A stretch of DNA of 64,000 nucleotides from Heliocidaris erythrogramma (taxonomy: Eukaryota; Echinodermata; Echinoidea; Camarodonta; Echinometridae), in the NCBI GenBank assembly GCA_025617745.1, contig CM046853.1:59481233-59545232 (forward strand), read 5' to 3'. Position numbers and translations under genes: made by a program. The notes below the pieces were generated by a model, which did no database searches, had not been told where the DNA came from, and saw only the letters and a list, made by a program, of their open reading frames with translations. Shown piece after piece: positions 12,782-25,258 of the stretch (position 1 is its first letter; each line of letters begins with the position of its first letter).

Positions 12782-15063
12782 GGGGAGGGATGGTGTGGTT
12801 ATGCAATGCACTATGCAGTCTCTTTTTAAAAATTTACAAATAAAAACATAAATTGAAATCTCGTAGCTAAAGTCAGAGTCTCTGCATAATCAAGTTTGCT
12901 AAGCCTGAATGAATGCTTGATTTCCTAATCCACAGTGTTAACGGGACACATCATGGAAAAGAACCCAATGGATGACATCAGGCTGAGAGGGCGCTTTGGA
13001 CAATTTGAGTACGTTATCAACGTAGACAAGATCTTCAAGGGTAATGGGAACATGGAGAAGGGTGCATCGGGGTTCCCTCTATCCATCCTGACTTCACCAG
13101 GAGACAGTTTCTGTGGACCTCATTCACTCAAGATTGAAACAAAGTACCTTATATCAGGTAATAACATAAACCTCTGACAATCACTTTCATATAAATAGCT
13201 ACTATATCAGTGCATTAGGCACCATATCCCAGTCAAGTGTTGAAATTGGTGTGTGTAATGTTTGGATTAATGTGTTCCTGGGATATGGAAAAGAGTATAT
13301 TAAAATGTGCATTGTGCCAGGTTTAATCATGAGAAAAAAATTGGAACTTACCCTTTGACGATTAAAACTTTATATTCATGATAGCAAGTTTGAGTAATGC
13401 TCAAATCAAACTGACTCAAATTATAAACAAGTGATAATACTTTGGCGATTCAGGGTAATGGTCTTTTTCATTTGGTGTATTGTCAGTCTTCATGTTGTGA
13501 CTGGGTATTATAAAGCTGAACACTTAATGATGTATCACATGCTACGAACAATAAAGGTTGTTTAATACCGTAAACTTCAAAAACTTTACATACATCTCCA
13601 ACTTCCAAAGCCTGATGCGACTGCACTTTCACAAATCATTGTGGAAAACAAATTGCAAAAACTATTTCATCTTATCTATAAATATAATTTTTCTTTTTCT
13701 TCAGAGGAGAGATATTATTGAACTTTAATTGTTTGAATCTTCAGGTAGCATCGTTGATGGTGAGCTTCACATCAGTTCATGTGATTGGGTGGAGGAATGG
13801 AGAGATGTAACGCAGCAACAGAAACAAGGAATCAAGAACTTCTACCATAGATACTGCTCTCAGTGTACGGTAAGCTCAACAACTAACTTTAACCCTTCCA
13901 GTGCCGGTGGGTGACAAATCCACCAAAGCATTTGATTGTTGAACACTGTGTTTGGACTACTGTAAACGCCGTTATTTTGCGTGATTAAATTTTTGTGCTG
14001 AGCGACCCCAAAACATATTCACCGGTTCTTAAAATCGCGCTGCACAATTACACGCTCGTATGTACACCCACACCATTTATTAATTTACACACACGCAGAC
14101 CATTCAAATGCATACGGCATGCGCAACTACACACACACGCTCAAAAATGAGTTGGACACACACACACATATTAATGTGCTGAAGCGCGCAATTCAACCAG
14201 CATAGGAAATCAGGCTAATATTTTCGTGAGTTCTAGAAATCGTGCTCACCGAAAATAGCCTGAAATCCGCGAAAATTAATGTACCGCAAATATTTCTGCA
14301 TTTACAGTATAAAGAAGGTCTACATTTTTCCAGTAAGAGAAACAGTCAACTCAATCATGAAGTTCATACCAACTGAAGATATTTCATACAAAATTTATCA
14401 ATGAAAACAAAAGGTTGAAATTTCGCTCTTGAAAGTTGATTCGTGACAACTGTCTAAAAAGCATGGCAGCCTAGAGGGGGTTAAAATGAAGACAATGAAA
14501 TTGTTTGGGATGGTGTCATTTCTATTTCAAGTACATCTTATAGATGTTTCAGTTAATTCAGGCTACTTGTTGCTCAAAAAATTGCAACCATGGCAGATAG
14601 AAAGTAGGTAATTTTATTTCAATATGCAAAAGTAACGAGAAATCTGCATTTTTTACTTCATTCTTTTATCACATAACAAATCACATATTGATACAAGAAA
14701 TGATCATAGCTTTCAGCTCTTTAAAATGCACAATTCATTGCAACAGCAAAACAATGGACCACACCCTAAACTTTCATCTCATTTTCTTCGCTTCAGATCC
14801 AGTCCACCATGGGAGGATGGAGCCAGAATGGAGGAGGAGCAGCTGTAGGATGCATCTACGACCCCTCCCCCAGCATGGTGAATGGTGTAGAGGATTGCCA
14901 AGCCCTCTATGCTACCTGCATAGTTCATCAAGGACAAGGGTGTCAGTGGTATCACCGTGGTAATGACTATCAGGACTGCATCCAGAGGAACAGACCTTAC
15001 TACCAGGGGGTCGAGACGACACAGAGTGTTAATTTTCCTATCATGGATGATGTTATGACGTAA
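12123..15063 (+). CDS. TIMP-like secreted metalloproteinase inhibitor, complete, 4 exons
   Basis: Exons 12123-12255, 12936-13157, 13745-13869 and 14797-15063 join into 248 codons plus TAA. All introns are GT-AG, with phases 1, 1 and 0. Residues 1-27 form a hydrophobic signal peptide ending SALA. Cleavage there exposes the CxC N-terminus (CMCQSSHPQQQYC), the part of TIMPs whose first Cys chelates the catalytic zinc of matrix metalloproteinases. Exon 2 carries the strand-B motif YVINVDKIFKG and the FCGPH cysteine. Exon 3 carries HISSCDW and RYCSQC. Exon 4 encodes the C-terminal subdomain (GCIYDPSP, EDC, ATC, GCQWY). Twelve cysteines are present in the mature protein, the usual TIMP number. The length fits the family. 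The start is the ATG at 12123; an in-frame TTG lies 12 nt upstream. I saw no canonical AATAAA soon after the stop. Family is confident; MMP specificity is unknown. Confidence 0.93.
12748..12787. repeat. (GA)n-(G)n microsatellite in TIMP intron 1
   Basis: About 11 GA units run straight into about 15 G. The same GA-to-poly-G junction recurs near 3176, 4396, 28917 and 41220. Confidence 0.9.
12936..13157 (+). CDS. First TIMP gene, exon 2
   Basis: Acceptor ccacag, donor g|gtaata. Encodes the A-B loop of ordinary length (about 25 residues before YVINVDKIFKG) and the single cysteine equivalent to vertebrate Cys70. Confidence 0.92.
13745..13869 (+). CDS. First TIMP gene, exon 3
   Basis: 125 nt, acceptor cttcag, donor acg|gtaagc. 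Encodes GELHISSCDW and the end of the N-terminal domain (RYCSQC). Confidence 0.92.
13958..14309. mobile_element. Inverted-repeat MITE in TIMP intron 3
   Basis: The left end tactgtaaacgccgttatttt and the reverse complement of the right end (tactgtaaatgcagaaatat) are similar. The interior has CA-rich runs and CpG-containing 'cgcgaaaatta' motifs. 352 bp, no coding capacity. Confidence 0.65.
14797..15063 (+). CDS. First TIMP gene, exon 4 (C-terminal subdomain)
   Basis: Acceptor cgcttcag, phase 0, stop TAA at 15061-15063. Five cysteines (GCIY, EDC, ATC, GCQW, QDC). Only one cysteine lies where vertebrate TIMPs have the adjacent 132-137 pair, and there is one extra cysteine after the GCQW motif. 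Confidence 0.9.
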   Translation: MQSTMGGWSQNGGGAAVGCIYDPSPSMVNGVEDCQALYATCIVHQGQGCQWYHRGNDYQDCIQRNRPYYQGVETTQSVNFPIMDDVMT

Positions 15064-18000
15064 TATTTGCTTGGATATTAGCAAGATGGACTTTTAAGAG
15101 ACTATATATTGGTGCTCACAATATTGTGATTGAGAAAAAGTGTATATAGCACTCTAAACATAAACAAAATTATTTGTATATCTGTTTGGATATGTTTTGT
15201 ATTTGTTTACATTTAATTACAAATAATGCAAATTTACTTTGCTGTTTTTGCAAAGGAGCTCTTCTTCGAAATATGAACTGAAGTCAGAGTTTGTCAGGCT
15301 CAGAAAATGACACATCTTGCCTCTTATATATTATTGCAAGGATAAAATATATTGTACATACTTAATATATTTGTAAAACATTGTAAGTTGATAAATGGGA
15401 AAGCATACAGGAACACCCCCTAAAAGAGGGAGAGAGAGAGAGAGAGAGAAGAGAATAATGGAAACAAAAAGCAATATAATATATCAATCTAAACTTTGTA
15501 TGTATGACATCATATTGTTTAATGAGATTTGATTTGAAATTTAGATTTGATTGACAAAGGATAAATTCCAAAAGAATAATCAAAGCATTTTTGTAATTAA
15601 TTCATATTTTTTAAATAGGGAAATATACAATCACTGGGGAAAACACAGGGATGAGAAACATCAGCTTAGTTCAAGTCTTGTATCTCAGAACTAAAATGTT
15701 GGAAACTACAGAGTGGGGTATGAAACAGCGCCATCTAATATATTACGGTGTACAGCTTGTACAGATAATTTTTATAACTGCACTCAACTGAATATCTTAA
15801 CTCTTCTGTTGTAAAATGAACTCAATAGCTCCTTTAATAACTTTAGGGTGACTCTATCTGCAAAGGTTTACTGCAGACAAACAAACAAACAAATATATCA
15901 GATGAGAAAAATGAAATATCTTTATGCTTGTTTGTTTCTTTGGCAATTTGTATTCTAATGTCCCTTTTTTAACTTCTTTTTTTGTTGTTGCAGTTCTTAG
16001 AGGTTAAAGTAAGAAGAGAAAGAGAAATATAAAGAGTGGGAGAGAGAGAGAGAGGGAGGGAGAGAGTGTATGACAGAGACAAAGGGAGAATGCAAAAGAC
16101 AGAGAGGAGAGACAGAGACAGAGTGAGAGAGATAGAGAGAGAGAGGAATACCAAAGCAATTAAATATAAAGAGAAAAAGATAGAATAATGGATAGAAATA
16201 GGAAAGATATGTGAGAAAAGCAAAATTTTGAAAATTATATAGGCGTCATGAAAAAGAAGAAAAAGATAAAATAAAGTGAAATGAAGAAAGTAATAAGACT
16301 GAACGAAGAATGTTAGCAGGAATCTGAGGATGCAAATGAAGAAATGAAATAATAAAAAAAAAGAAAAAAAAGTAAATTAGCAATGTAAAGAATAAAAGCA
16401 AAGTAAAGACAAGAATAAAAATGAGGAATGCACATGTAAGGCATAGGAAATACATAGAAATGGGAAGGTTTTACAGAAGAGGAAGAATAAGAGAACAAGA
16501 ACAAGAGAAAATGAGTAAAAGAAAGATATACAAAGTACAAAGAAATAGAAGAGAAAGGTGAGACAAAATAATTCTATAAAATACTGTTAAATCAGAAACT
16601 TCCACAAATTTTGCGAGGGGTCCGGAAAAGAAGTGTTTTTGCTGTACAACAATTGAACACCGACCTTAAATTTTTGAAATTCACAAAAATGTCTTGCCAT
16701 AAAATGGCTGCCATCATCAATTGAGGAAAGTTCTGGTTTTAGAGAAGTACACAAAAATTCACCGAAGAAATAAAATAGAGCATGTAACCAAAAAAGAAAA
16801 AAAAAAGAAGAGAGAAGTGTAAAAATGGACAATGACAGAACGAGGAAAGCAAAGCATATTTTCTTTTTCAAGTTTAGTCACTACTCTGTCCACAACCCTC
16901 ACACAACACTATTCACAATCCGTGACTGTGAGGGGAGGAGCGACAATTCAATTTTATCTGAGTAAATAAAACACTTCAAACTGATTCATAATCAAATGCC
17001 TGATTTAACATTCCGCTAATTTCCTTCCCAACAATCTTTAAACTGAAACAGCGATTCTTCTCCTTGCTCCTTCCTCTCAAAAAATAACCTAGAGCATTTA
17101 AGATTCCAAAGGATATTTTCAATTACACCCAATAAATTTCAATTTAATGATGGAAAGTAGTGATTTGATACAAAGTGACAAATAGTGGGCAAAAAGGAAG
17201 GAAAGAGAAATATATGGAAATATCAGGGTTATTTTTCAGTTAAATAATTGTAAAAAATCAATAATGAATATGTTAAAAATGAAAAAATAGAGGGATATAT
17301 TTGACTTCTTAGTGGACCAATTGACAGGTGTTTATGGAAAATAGGAGCCTCACAACTGGACTGCAAATTTATGTAATCTGTCAGAATAGATGAATATACT
17401 TGGAATTAATATAATAATAATAATACTCCCCTTATTCCCTTCCCTGTCCTTTCCTAGAATTTTCCTCAAACCATCACCAAAATAAGTTTATAAAGAGCAA
17501 TTATATGATTGGAAGAGATAGAGGTGACGAGGTTCTACTCCTCAACTAGCTATGCTGCCCTCTCAGTCATAATCTATGCAGGGTTTCTTTCATTCCTGTT
17601 ACGTGTACGGTATATAGCGAGATATAGAATGGGGATTTTATGTCACAGCATAAATGTGAAGTTTTATTTCTTAAATTTTTTATGTCAAAACAGGGATTTA
17701 AAAAAACATCAGTAGTCCAGAAAGAAGAATCAATCTAAAAATGTTATTTCCTTCCAAAGATTCAGTGTTAAAATGTCCTATTTAAAAATTAAAAAACAAC
17801 AAGAAATTTATGACTCTGTTTATGCCCTCCCCTTCCACAATCCTTGTAGGATTTTTCCACTTCTGCATAATTCTCACAAGAACCCTACAGTAATGGTGCT
17901 GTTCTAGCAAAATAATCAACTTCAAGGGGTTTGTTCACACCAATTAAAGAGTACCAATCACTTAAAACAAACCTCACTTTTACCTCACTTCTACGGTTTA

Positions 18001-18868
18001 ACAATTAAGGAGTATGAAGAAAATAGAGGATAAAAGAAAAGTGTACACACAAAACCAAACTTGGAGTTGGTTCTGTGCGGGCCCTATTCCTGGCGAGCTC
18101 GTGGTGGGGGGGGGGGGGGAGAGGGCCCAACTAGTCTAAATAAAAAACTAATATTTGGTGCCCATATGTTTTAATATATAGTATAGCAACATGAAACATC
18201 TAACATTCACAACAAAATGTTTCTTAAAGCTTGGGAAGCGTTGTATTGGATCTTTTGCCAGCACTCTATTTGATTACCATCCAACTATGATTTTCAAATG
18301 ATAACAACATCAAAATTACAACTGATACTGTCAGCTCTAGTTAGCATTTGGCGCTAAGCAGGTAATTAAACATTTAAGTAGTTTGACATGGCAGACCCTA
18401 GTCTTCATCAAATTATTTTAAAAATCACATGTATGTCCTAATATTGACTTAGACTGGGACAAATGGATCATTTTATAGCTTGCCTGTTAATGTGAAAGTA
18501 AGAAATGCTGCATGACGTATACTCTCTAAAATAGAGACTTGATTGACCATATAACCTGTTCCTTCAAAGCAACGAGGTCTTTTCTCAAAGTTTATAGTTC
18601 ATACAGGTGCATGAATGACACGCAATGTAAATTAACTCTTGACTTTCGGATTCCCTGATTGGAGGTCATAAACTAATTAAACAAGGGAAATCAAAGAAAT
18701 GCAATATTTCCTACTCTGCCTCCAAATGACCAAAACAATGATGTCCTCTGAAGCTCTCATAATAAACAGACTTGTTTTTGTCCAGTGGCAGGTGAGCGGA
18801 CTTATGACATGTTTTCTTCTTCTTTTAAAAACTGCCTGTCATCAAAATATGATTTTGTCTATAGCTAC
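15064..18868. other. Downstream of the first TIMP gene; no recognised gene
   Basis: Contains the TIMP 3' untranslated region of unknown length, short GA tracts at about 15428-15452 and 16020-16160, A-rich sequence at 16240-16600 and a G run near 18106-18119. Open frames here are low-complexity or unrecognised. Confidence 0.5.
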
Positions 18869-19265
18869 GTTCATACGAGACTTATAATTTCAAAACTTTA
18901 AGTTAGCGAAACTTTAAGTCAATGAAACTACGGCTCACTAACAACGAGGAGGGTTCGCATGGGCCAAAAACAACGACACTCGTTGTTCTGAGACTACAAG
19001 TCCAGGGTTAGTCATTTAACATGAGCGGAGAGGTCATCATTAACAACAAAATTGCTAAACTTAAAGTTTATTCTGTCCACACGGTCTGTAACTACAATTA
19101 AGACCACCCATTGCTTGTGGTCAAGCTCGCTTGTGGTTCTGGAACTACAAGAAAACTTAAAGTTTTCAATCTACGAGTCCGTTCATATGGTCTGAAACTA
19201 CAAGATAACTTAATTTTTTTTAAAATTACAGGCGAAACGTAACGTTTAGCTCCTTTCGTGTGAAC
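18869..19265. mobile_element. Possible MITE with short inverted ends
   Basis: gttcatacgag at 18869-18879 and ttcgtgtgaac at 19255-19265 are imperfect inverted repeats. The interior repeats 'aactacaag' and 'aaacttaaagttt' words on both strands. No coding frame supported. Confidence 0.4.
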
Positions 19266-20569
19266 CTGACTTATGAAAGAGAGGACAGGGGCCTCTTGCA
19301 TAAAAAAAACTGTGGTTCAACGCAACTCAAAGGGAATTAAATGCAACTAGATTTTTCAGTCAGTAAGGATCGTGTATTCAGGATTTGCATTCAATTGCCT
19401 GAGCAATACTGACCCCCATTGGTCAGCTGCAAAGCCACTTTTAACCAATCAGAATGAAGAAAAGTCAGCTGTCAATCAAAAGCTATTTTTTTCTAACTGT
19501 TGAGTGGTTGACAAAAAACCCCCAGAATATGACAGCAAAAAAAATCAGCCCAAGGTAATATCAATGGCCTTGCCCATCATTGGCCATCACCTATATTGAT
19601 GACATATGACATATTACATAATCCAAACATGATTTCTACAGGATAATTGGGTTTTGAAATTGTCCTTGAGTTGATTTCTTGAGAAAAAAAAAATTGCAAT
19701 CGTATTCGAGGTAAAAGAAAATATACAGGGAGCATTTCTATCTCAATTATTTGTTTGCTAGGAACTGAATTCTGGACGGCTAAATAATATAATTGTAAAT
19801 GTTCTAACACACTGTAAGGGTGACAAAAGTTGATTAAAACAGGTCAGTTGCTTGTTCTGAAAGTCAATCAAAGTGGGGAATACAGTTCAATAAAATTTGT
19901 GTAAGTCATAAAATCAAACCAACATTTAAGCCAGAAAAAGCTATTAGAACTTTAAAGACCACCTAATTAAGTTGGGCTAAGCAACATATGCACTGGTATT
20001 ACAAAATCCGGAATAATTTGTACAAATTCAAGATTGAAATCTGTTGACAGGGTTTGCAAGCTAAGTTATGCAAATGAAGTGAGAATATTTTTCTATGAAA
20101 CAATATTGAGAAATTGGGAATAGGCTAATTAATCATATAACATGTCTTTTTGAAAATATGTCAAACAGAATTTTGCGAGCTTATAATTTTCTGAAACAAT
20201 AATTTACCTAAGCATTATCCGAAGCAACTTGTACTTTTGAAGTCTCCAATAGTTAAAAGGTACAGAGAACTGCAATTCTGAGAAGTGGCATATGTTATTG
20301 ACTTCATGGTCATGTGGCGTTACTTCCTCAATGTGATATCAAATGAGGTTCCTATTGATGGAGCTAAGCCAAGCACACTGGAATCGTCAATGGGTCATCC
20401 ACCTTTTTATTTTTGCATTTCCCCATTACAAAAAACTGACAAATATGTAGTGAACCTTTGATTTAGACGAAAGAAAGACTGAGAACTAAGAATCATTCTA
20501 AGCCTCTGAAAAACACGGATAGAATTTCATATAAGCCTGAAAGAATCTTTTATTTACAGTGGTAACATT

Positions 20570-20626
20570 GTGATGGAGTGGTTCCTCCATTAGACCTTCA
20601 CTCACAAGGTTATGGCTTCAAATCCC
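20570..20626 (+). repeat. Possible degenerate tRNA-derived SINE head
   Basis: gtgatggagtgg resembles an RNA polymerase III A box, and ggcttcaaatccc about 32 bases downstream resembles a B box. I cannot fold a complete tRNA. Confidence 0.2.
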
Positions 20627-20811
20627 AACCAGGTGCTGTTATCTTTTATGTGAGGCATTTATTTCAAATACATCTCCAGTTGTCTCTCAGGTGTAAGAAA
20701 TAGCCAACTTGCAGGAAGATGCTGTTCAAAAGCTTTGATTGATGTGTATAAACTAACTGCTTGCTCTCTCTAAAACAAAAATCGAGTCATCACTGATGGG
20801 GCTTCCAGGTG

Positions 20812-20945
20812 GAGTGAAAATATAGTGAAAACAGAGTGAATATTCACTCATTTCTTTATAGAGAGCACTCTTAAATGAATCAATATTCACTCCTAAATCA
20901 CTGACATGACACCGGGGGATTGAAAATAGAGTGAAAATTCACTCT
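20812..20945. repeat. Direct and inverted 'gagtgaa' repeats
   Basis: The word gagtgaa and its complement ttcactc recur seven or more times in 134 bp, including the palindrome gagtgaatattcactc. Likely a small repeat element or foldback. Confidence 0.45.
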
Positions 20946-22768
20946 TCTTTTAGGGAGAGAGAAAGTTTGGGTTTTAAAAGCATATTACATATCCATCCCA
21001 TGGTTGATTTCTTGAGATGGGTTGACGAAGGCAGAGAACATTCAACCAATTACACTCACTTGACCCTAAAAATGAACAACATTCCTTGCACATTAATGTT
21101 GACATAGTCCAACAAACATGGGTCTTGAGGCATACTTCCTTCCCACTCTCACGCATAAAGGAACATGGCATGCCTTTCTTGAGGTTATTAACTTCCCCTG
21201 ACCGTTTTCTAAAAATGAATGTTGCTGGAAAACAGCGTTTATATAGCAGGATAAACATTACAAACATAAGCTCCCCCCCCCCCCCCCCCCCCCGTTTTCT
21301 TTGCAGCAATGACTGCAATCCACTGACTTTTAATGAGAAGAAAAAGAAAGGGGTCATTTCTTACAAGCCTTTATGTGTTTTTCATGATCCTGCCACTATC
21401 ATTTACTATTCTGATTTGTAATTGATTTTTTTGTAATGAGTTTATGTAGTGAAAAACTAATTCATTTGATTTGATTGATTTTGAAATCGTGGCAAAACCA
21501 TTAATTATATTTCAATGAAGATATTGGAAACATAAGCCTTGATCATTATTGTTCCTTTAGTTACAAGAAACAGGCTCACATTAATCTTTATAAACTAAGC
21601 GTTCCCTTTCTGATACTTTTACATCATATTATTATTCATAGTCTTGTTATAATGCTCTTGCTTCTGCCTTCATAAGTAAGTGCTTATATTCCTGTTTAGC
21701 AGCATGCCAAATTTGTCACAAATCTATGACTGTAATACAAGGCTATTCCTTTGCAGTCAGGTATGTTGAATATCACTAATTTGCATTGCATCCAGCTGGA
21801 GTATTTAACCCTCAATTATGATTGAATTTGACTTTTCCATGTAGTCCGGTTGTTTATGAAATGGTCCTAACATGCTATCAATTTCAGATGAGACGAAACA
21901 GGAAGCATCATTTCTCTCATCGCACGTAACTCACGATTTCAGAAAACATTTCTGTCACTGAATGGGTTGCTGATAAAACATCCATCAAAACTAATATTCA
22001 GGGTTCTCATGTTGTTGAAGATGAGGCATTTGGGTTTCAAGGAAGTGAAATAGATATTGGCCAAGACATGGAAGGTATTAGTCAAGGTTTCATTGATAAG
22101 CCATAAGTCTTCCCCTGGTAATTTTCAACTGAACATGAATATTTTCGAAAGGAAACAAATGTCTACCTCAATGCATCAAATGTTTCACTATTAAAGTGGC
22201 ATTGAACTGGCAGAACTTGAACAGCGCCATCTTACCGTGATTGCTAAATTAAGATGATAATTTGAAAATTAAATGCATTTTATTTTGAATTTTGACAAAT
22301 AGCTTGTCTGGATAACAGGCAAATTTTATGTTTCAAACTATTATTTGGCATTGTGGAAAATAGTGTGCAGGTACATTCTAAGCTTTTACAAATTTGGATG
22401 GGGCATGATGGGAAAATGAGAGGCACAGACACTTATGAAATCTTGTTGAAAGATGGTGCTATTCTGGAGCTCCAGTTTACTGTCACTTTAATGTCTTTCA
22501 AAATGTCAACCAGCTAGCACTGAATTAAAAAAAAAAGATAAATTAAACCTCTGCACGAAGCTGGCCTAAACGAAGCACAGAAGTCAAAGAAAAACAAAGA
22601 AGTGGAAGTCTGAGGTTAATTGGGCAATAGAATTACAAAGCTTTAAAATTGGTGAAAGTTTAGATTACTCATAGTGTGGAGAATGCCCCATTAGTAATTT
22701 GATCATGCTGTGTGATGTCATACATATGGACTATTTCTCCATTCCTTGTCTACCTAAAATTCCTCCTG

Positions 22769-22902
22769 GGAGCGTTTCAATAAGTGTCTTGTCAGTAATT
22801 TTTACCGACAAATTTGCTCTCAGCCAATCAGATGCAAGGATTTCAGTAGCTTATAAGTTATTGAAACTTGTCATTGATGACAAGTTTCATGAAACAGGGC
22901 CC
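22769..22902. mobile_element. Short inverted-repeat element (ccctgtttcat family)
   Basis: Ends in acaagtttcatgaaacagggccc, the inverse of the family start seen at 6062 and 23736. The left end gcgtttcaataagtgtcttg is a diverged partner terminus. The 90-codon open frame across it is not a gene. Confidence 0.7.
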
Positions 22903-23735
22903 AGCATATTCCTTTTCTCAAGATTATTGCTGGATCAGACATACATATCACAGTTAACATATTTTTAGACAAACTCTTATTTCTGTTTCGTAATGACTCT
23001 TTATAACAATATTTTCACTTTCTTTTAAATTCAAGAATATTAAGTCCAGTTTAAACTTGATATGACCAGTTTTTGGGTCAATTTTCTTTTTCATTTGAAA
23101 CCATGGTCTGTTGCACAATCAAAACCAAAAGCAAAGTTGGATGACTAAATTGTTTTTCCGTGGTCAGAAAACACATTTTTCTTTCGTAAGGAAATCCTTA
23201 TTCGATCAATCTCTGACATGCTAAGCAAATGCAGCAGCCTCAAAAACATTTCAAGGACAACAACATGCACATGATCTAAAAAATGGCTTGAAACAACAAA
23301 CATTAGGCCAATCCCATATTTCATAGTCATTGAGTACTATCAGTCTATCCCTCTTTAATTTTTTGATGTTTGAAAGCTATACTTTCCTTCCAAATTCATT
23401 TAATTGAAAAACCATCTAACCTTAATGTGCTTTTTATGATAGGATTCTTCTAAAATGATGCTATTACATGTATGCCACTAGTCCTACATCGTCACGGTGA
23501 AGATGACTTCCGAAAGACCGGTATCTGCTGTGATGGTGAGTGATGGGAGACGGAGACCAACGGGGACAGCTGAACAACACTCATTCACATCGCTGGCTTC
23601 AGTCACGATGAGATTTATATGGTAGATTTATATGGTATTTGGATTGCCTGAGCTATTCTGGGACCTGTCCTTCCAGGAATAGTTTCATAGTGTATTAGAT
23701 GTGTCCTAGGTTATAAGGTCCATTCTAGAAATCAA
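22903..23735. other. No recognised feature
   Basis: AT-rich sequence; nothing supported on either strand. Confidence 0.5.
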
Positions 23736-23890
23736 GGCCCTGTTTCATATCAGTAACAAGTTTACATAGTTTCAAGTTTACAATATATGCTACAGAAAAC
23801 ATTGGAATTGATTGATTGGGTGGGAATAAATTTGTTTTAGATTTGTGGCAGCTGTTATAAGTTTTAGGTAAACATCATTGGTAAATGGGG
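23736..23890. mobile_element. Diverged ccctgtttcat-family element
   Basis: Starts ggccctgtttcatatcagta and runs through gattgattgggtgggaataa, parallel to gattggctgagagcaaattt in the 6062 copy. The right end is degraded. Confidence 0.5.
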
Positions 23891-24243
23891 TTGGGTTGGA
23901 AGACTACAGGCTGTTAAGGAAAATGATTTGTTCTTCATGTCACATTATTTAGTCTTAAGTCATATCCCCTATTACAGTTAACAAATACATGTATAAAGAA
24001 AGTATTTATTAAACTGCAAAAAAAAGTATAGGTTACTATCATTAACATCTTGTTAATGAAAAGAGAGTGAAGCTCTAAAATTAAAATGGGGTCTCTTTGC
24101 TCTGGTTCCAAATTCTTAACTTGCTAGTCTGTATAACAGCATCAAGGAACCACTTAGATCCTGCTTGATTTTAGCCCATTATCTCCTAATTGCACTCAGT
24201 GATTTCACGATTATATCTAAAATTAGCAAAATATCTTTGTCTG

Positions 24244-24310
24244 TTCAGAGCCACAAGGCCGTTAACTCGACATTGAAGTACAAGAGTTACCGCCCTTCTG
24301 GCTCGAAACA
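24244..24310. repeat. Hairpin element, GAGAGCC family, copy 1
   Basis: Arms cagagccacaaggccgttaactc and gagttaccgcccttctggctcg are imperfect inverted repeats about 20 bases apart. Sisters are at 26529, 30506 and 49467. Confidence 0.6.
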
Positions 24311-24898
24311 GACGACTTATACTTCCATAATCATAATGCATACACCAGCTCAAATTTTCTGATTTATTAACAATATTATTGTTTGAGCTGGTGATACCAC
24401 AGCATAGTAGTTTTATGACAGACTAAATATATCCTCCATTCAGTAGTTGCGTTTTATAAATAGCCCTGACCAGGCAGCACACCAATAGCTTATGTGTATC
24501 TCAGCTGGATAGCTCTGGTATAGCCCAGAGTACATCCATACCATTTTATTTCCCACTCAGTTAGAAAACTTTGTTCTCCTATTTCATTCAAGAAAAATGG
24601 TCAATGAGGCTAACTTAATTCCCCAAGTTCAATTCATTAAATTTTGTTAACATGTCATTACTTTACTCTTCCTGATCATCAATTCTTTACTGAAAAAAGT
24701 TGGTATCACTGATTAAAAATTCATTGACTGAAGCGTACATTTGTGTGATGGAAAGGAACATTTCAACTTGGAAGACAACTTCCTCTACTCATTTCACAAT
24801 TGTTTGTGATGAGGGTAAGCAGGTATTAGCTCAAAAATTCAAATGCTACTGCCCCTACAAAAAAAGGGCCATTTCAAGATTGTGTTTCAATCATGATA

Positions 24899-25258
24899 CA
24901 GCGGCGTAGCCAAGGGATGGAATGTGGGGCCCATGTGCCCTCTTAGAATGTATGGTGTCCCCCTGGTGCCCCCACACAAAAAACTGAAAAAAGTTTAACA
25001 AATAGAAAATGATAAATTGATAACACTGCATGAGCTACATGTATGGAATGCATCAAAATGTTAACTTTTAATACACCTGTACAATTTTTTTCACTCGGTT
25101 GCTACATTTCTTCAAAGAATATAGATGTAGTTCAGTTCCAGATGTAAGGGTATAATTTAATGAACTCCACCATAGAAATTCTTTCCAGTGCCCACATCCT
25201 CCCAAAAGTGTTAACCTTCATTGCCCCCCCTCTGAAAAAAATCCTGGCTATGCTGCTG
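24899..25258. mobile_element. MITE with 'cagcggcgtagcca' ends
   Basis: cagcggcgtagccaagg at 24899-24915 is the imperfect inverse of cctggctatgctgctg at 25243-25258. Non-coding interior with C-rich runs just inside the termini. Confidence 0.6.

Larger units (their letters stand above)
19266..22768. other. No recognised gene
   Basis: AT-rich non-coding sequence with a poly-C run at about 21271-21293 and the repeat-like patches listed separately. Open frames at 20974-21421 overlap on both strands and include the poly-C run; not supported as genes. Confidence 0.5.

Noticed and set aside
22699..22968. 89-codon open frame
   Set aside because: Overlaps a short inverted-repeat element copy and has no domain.
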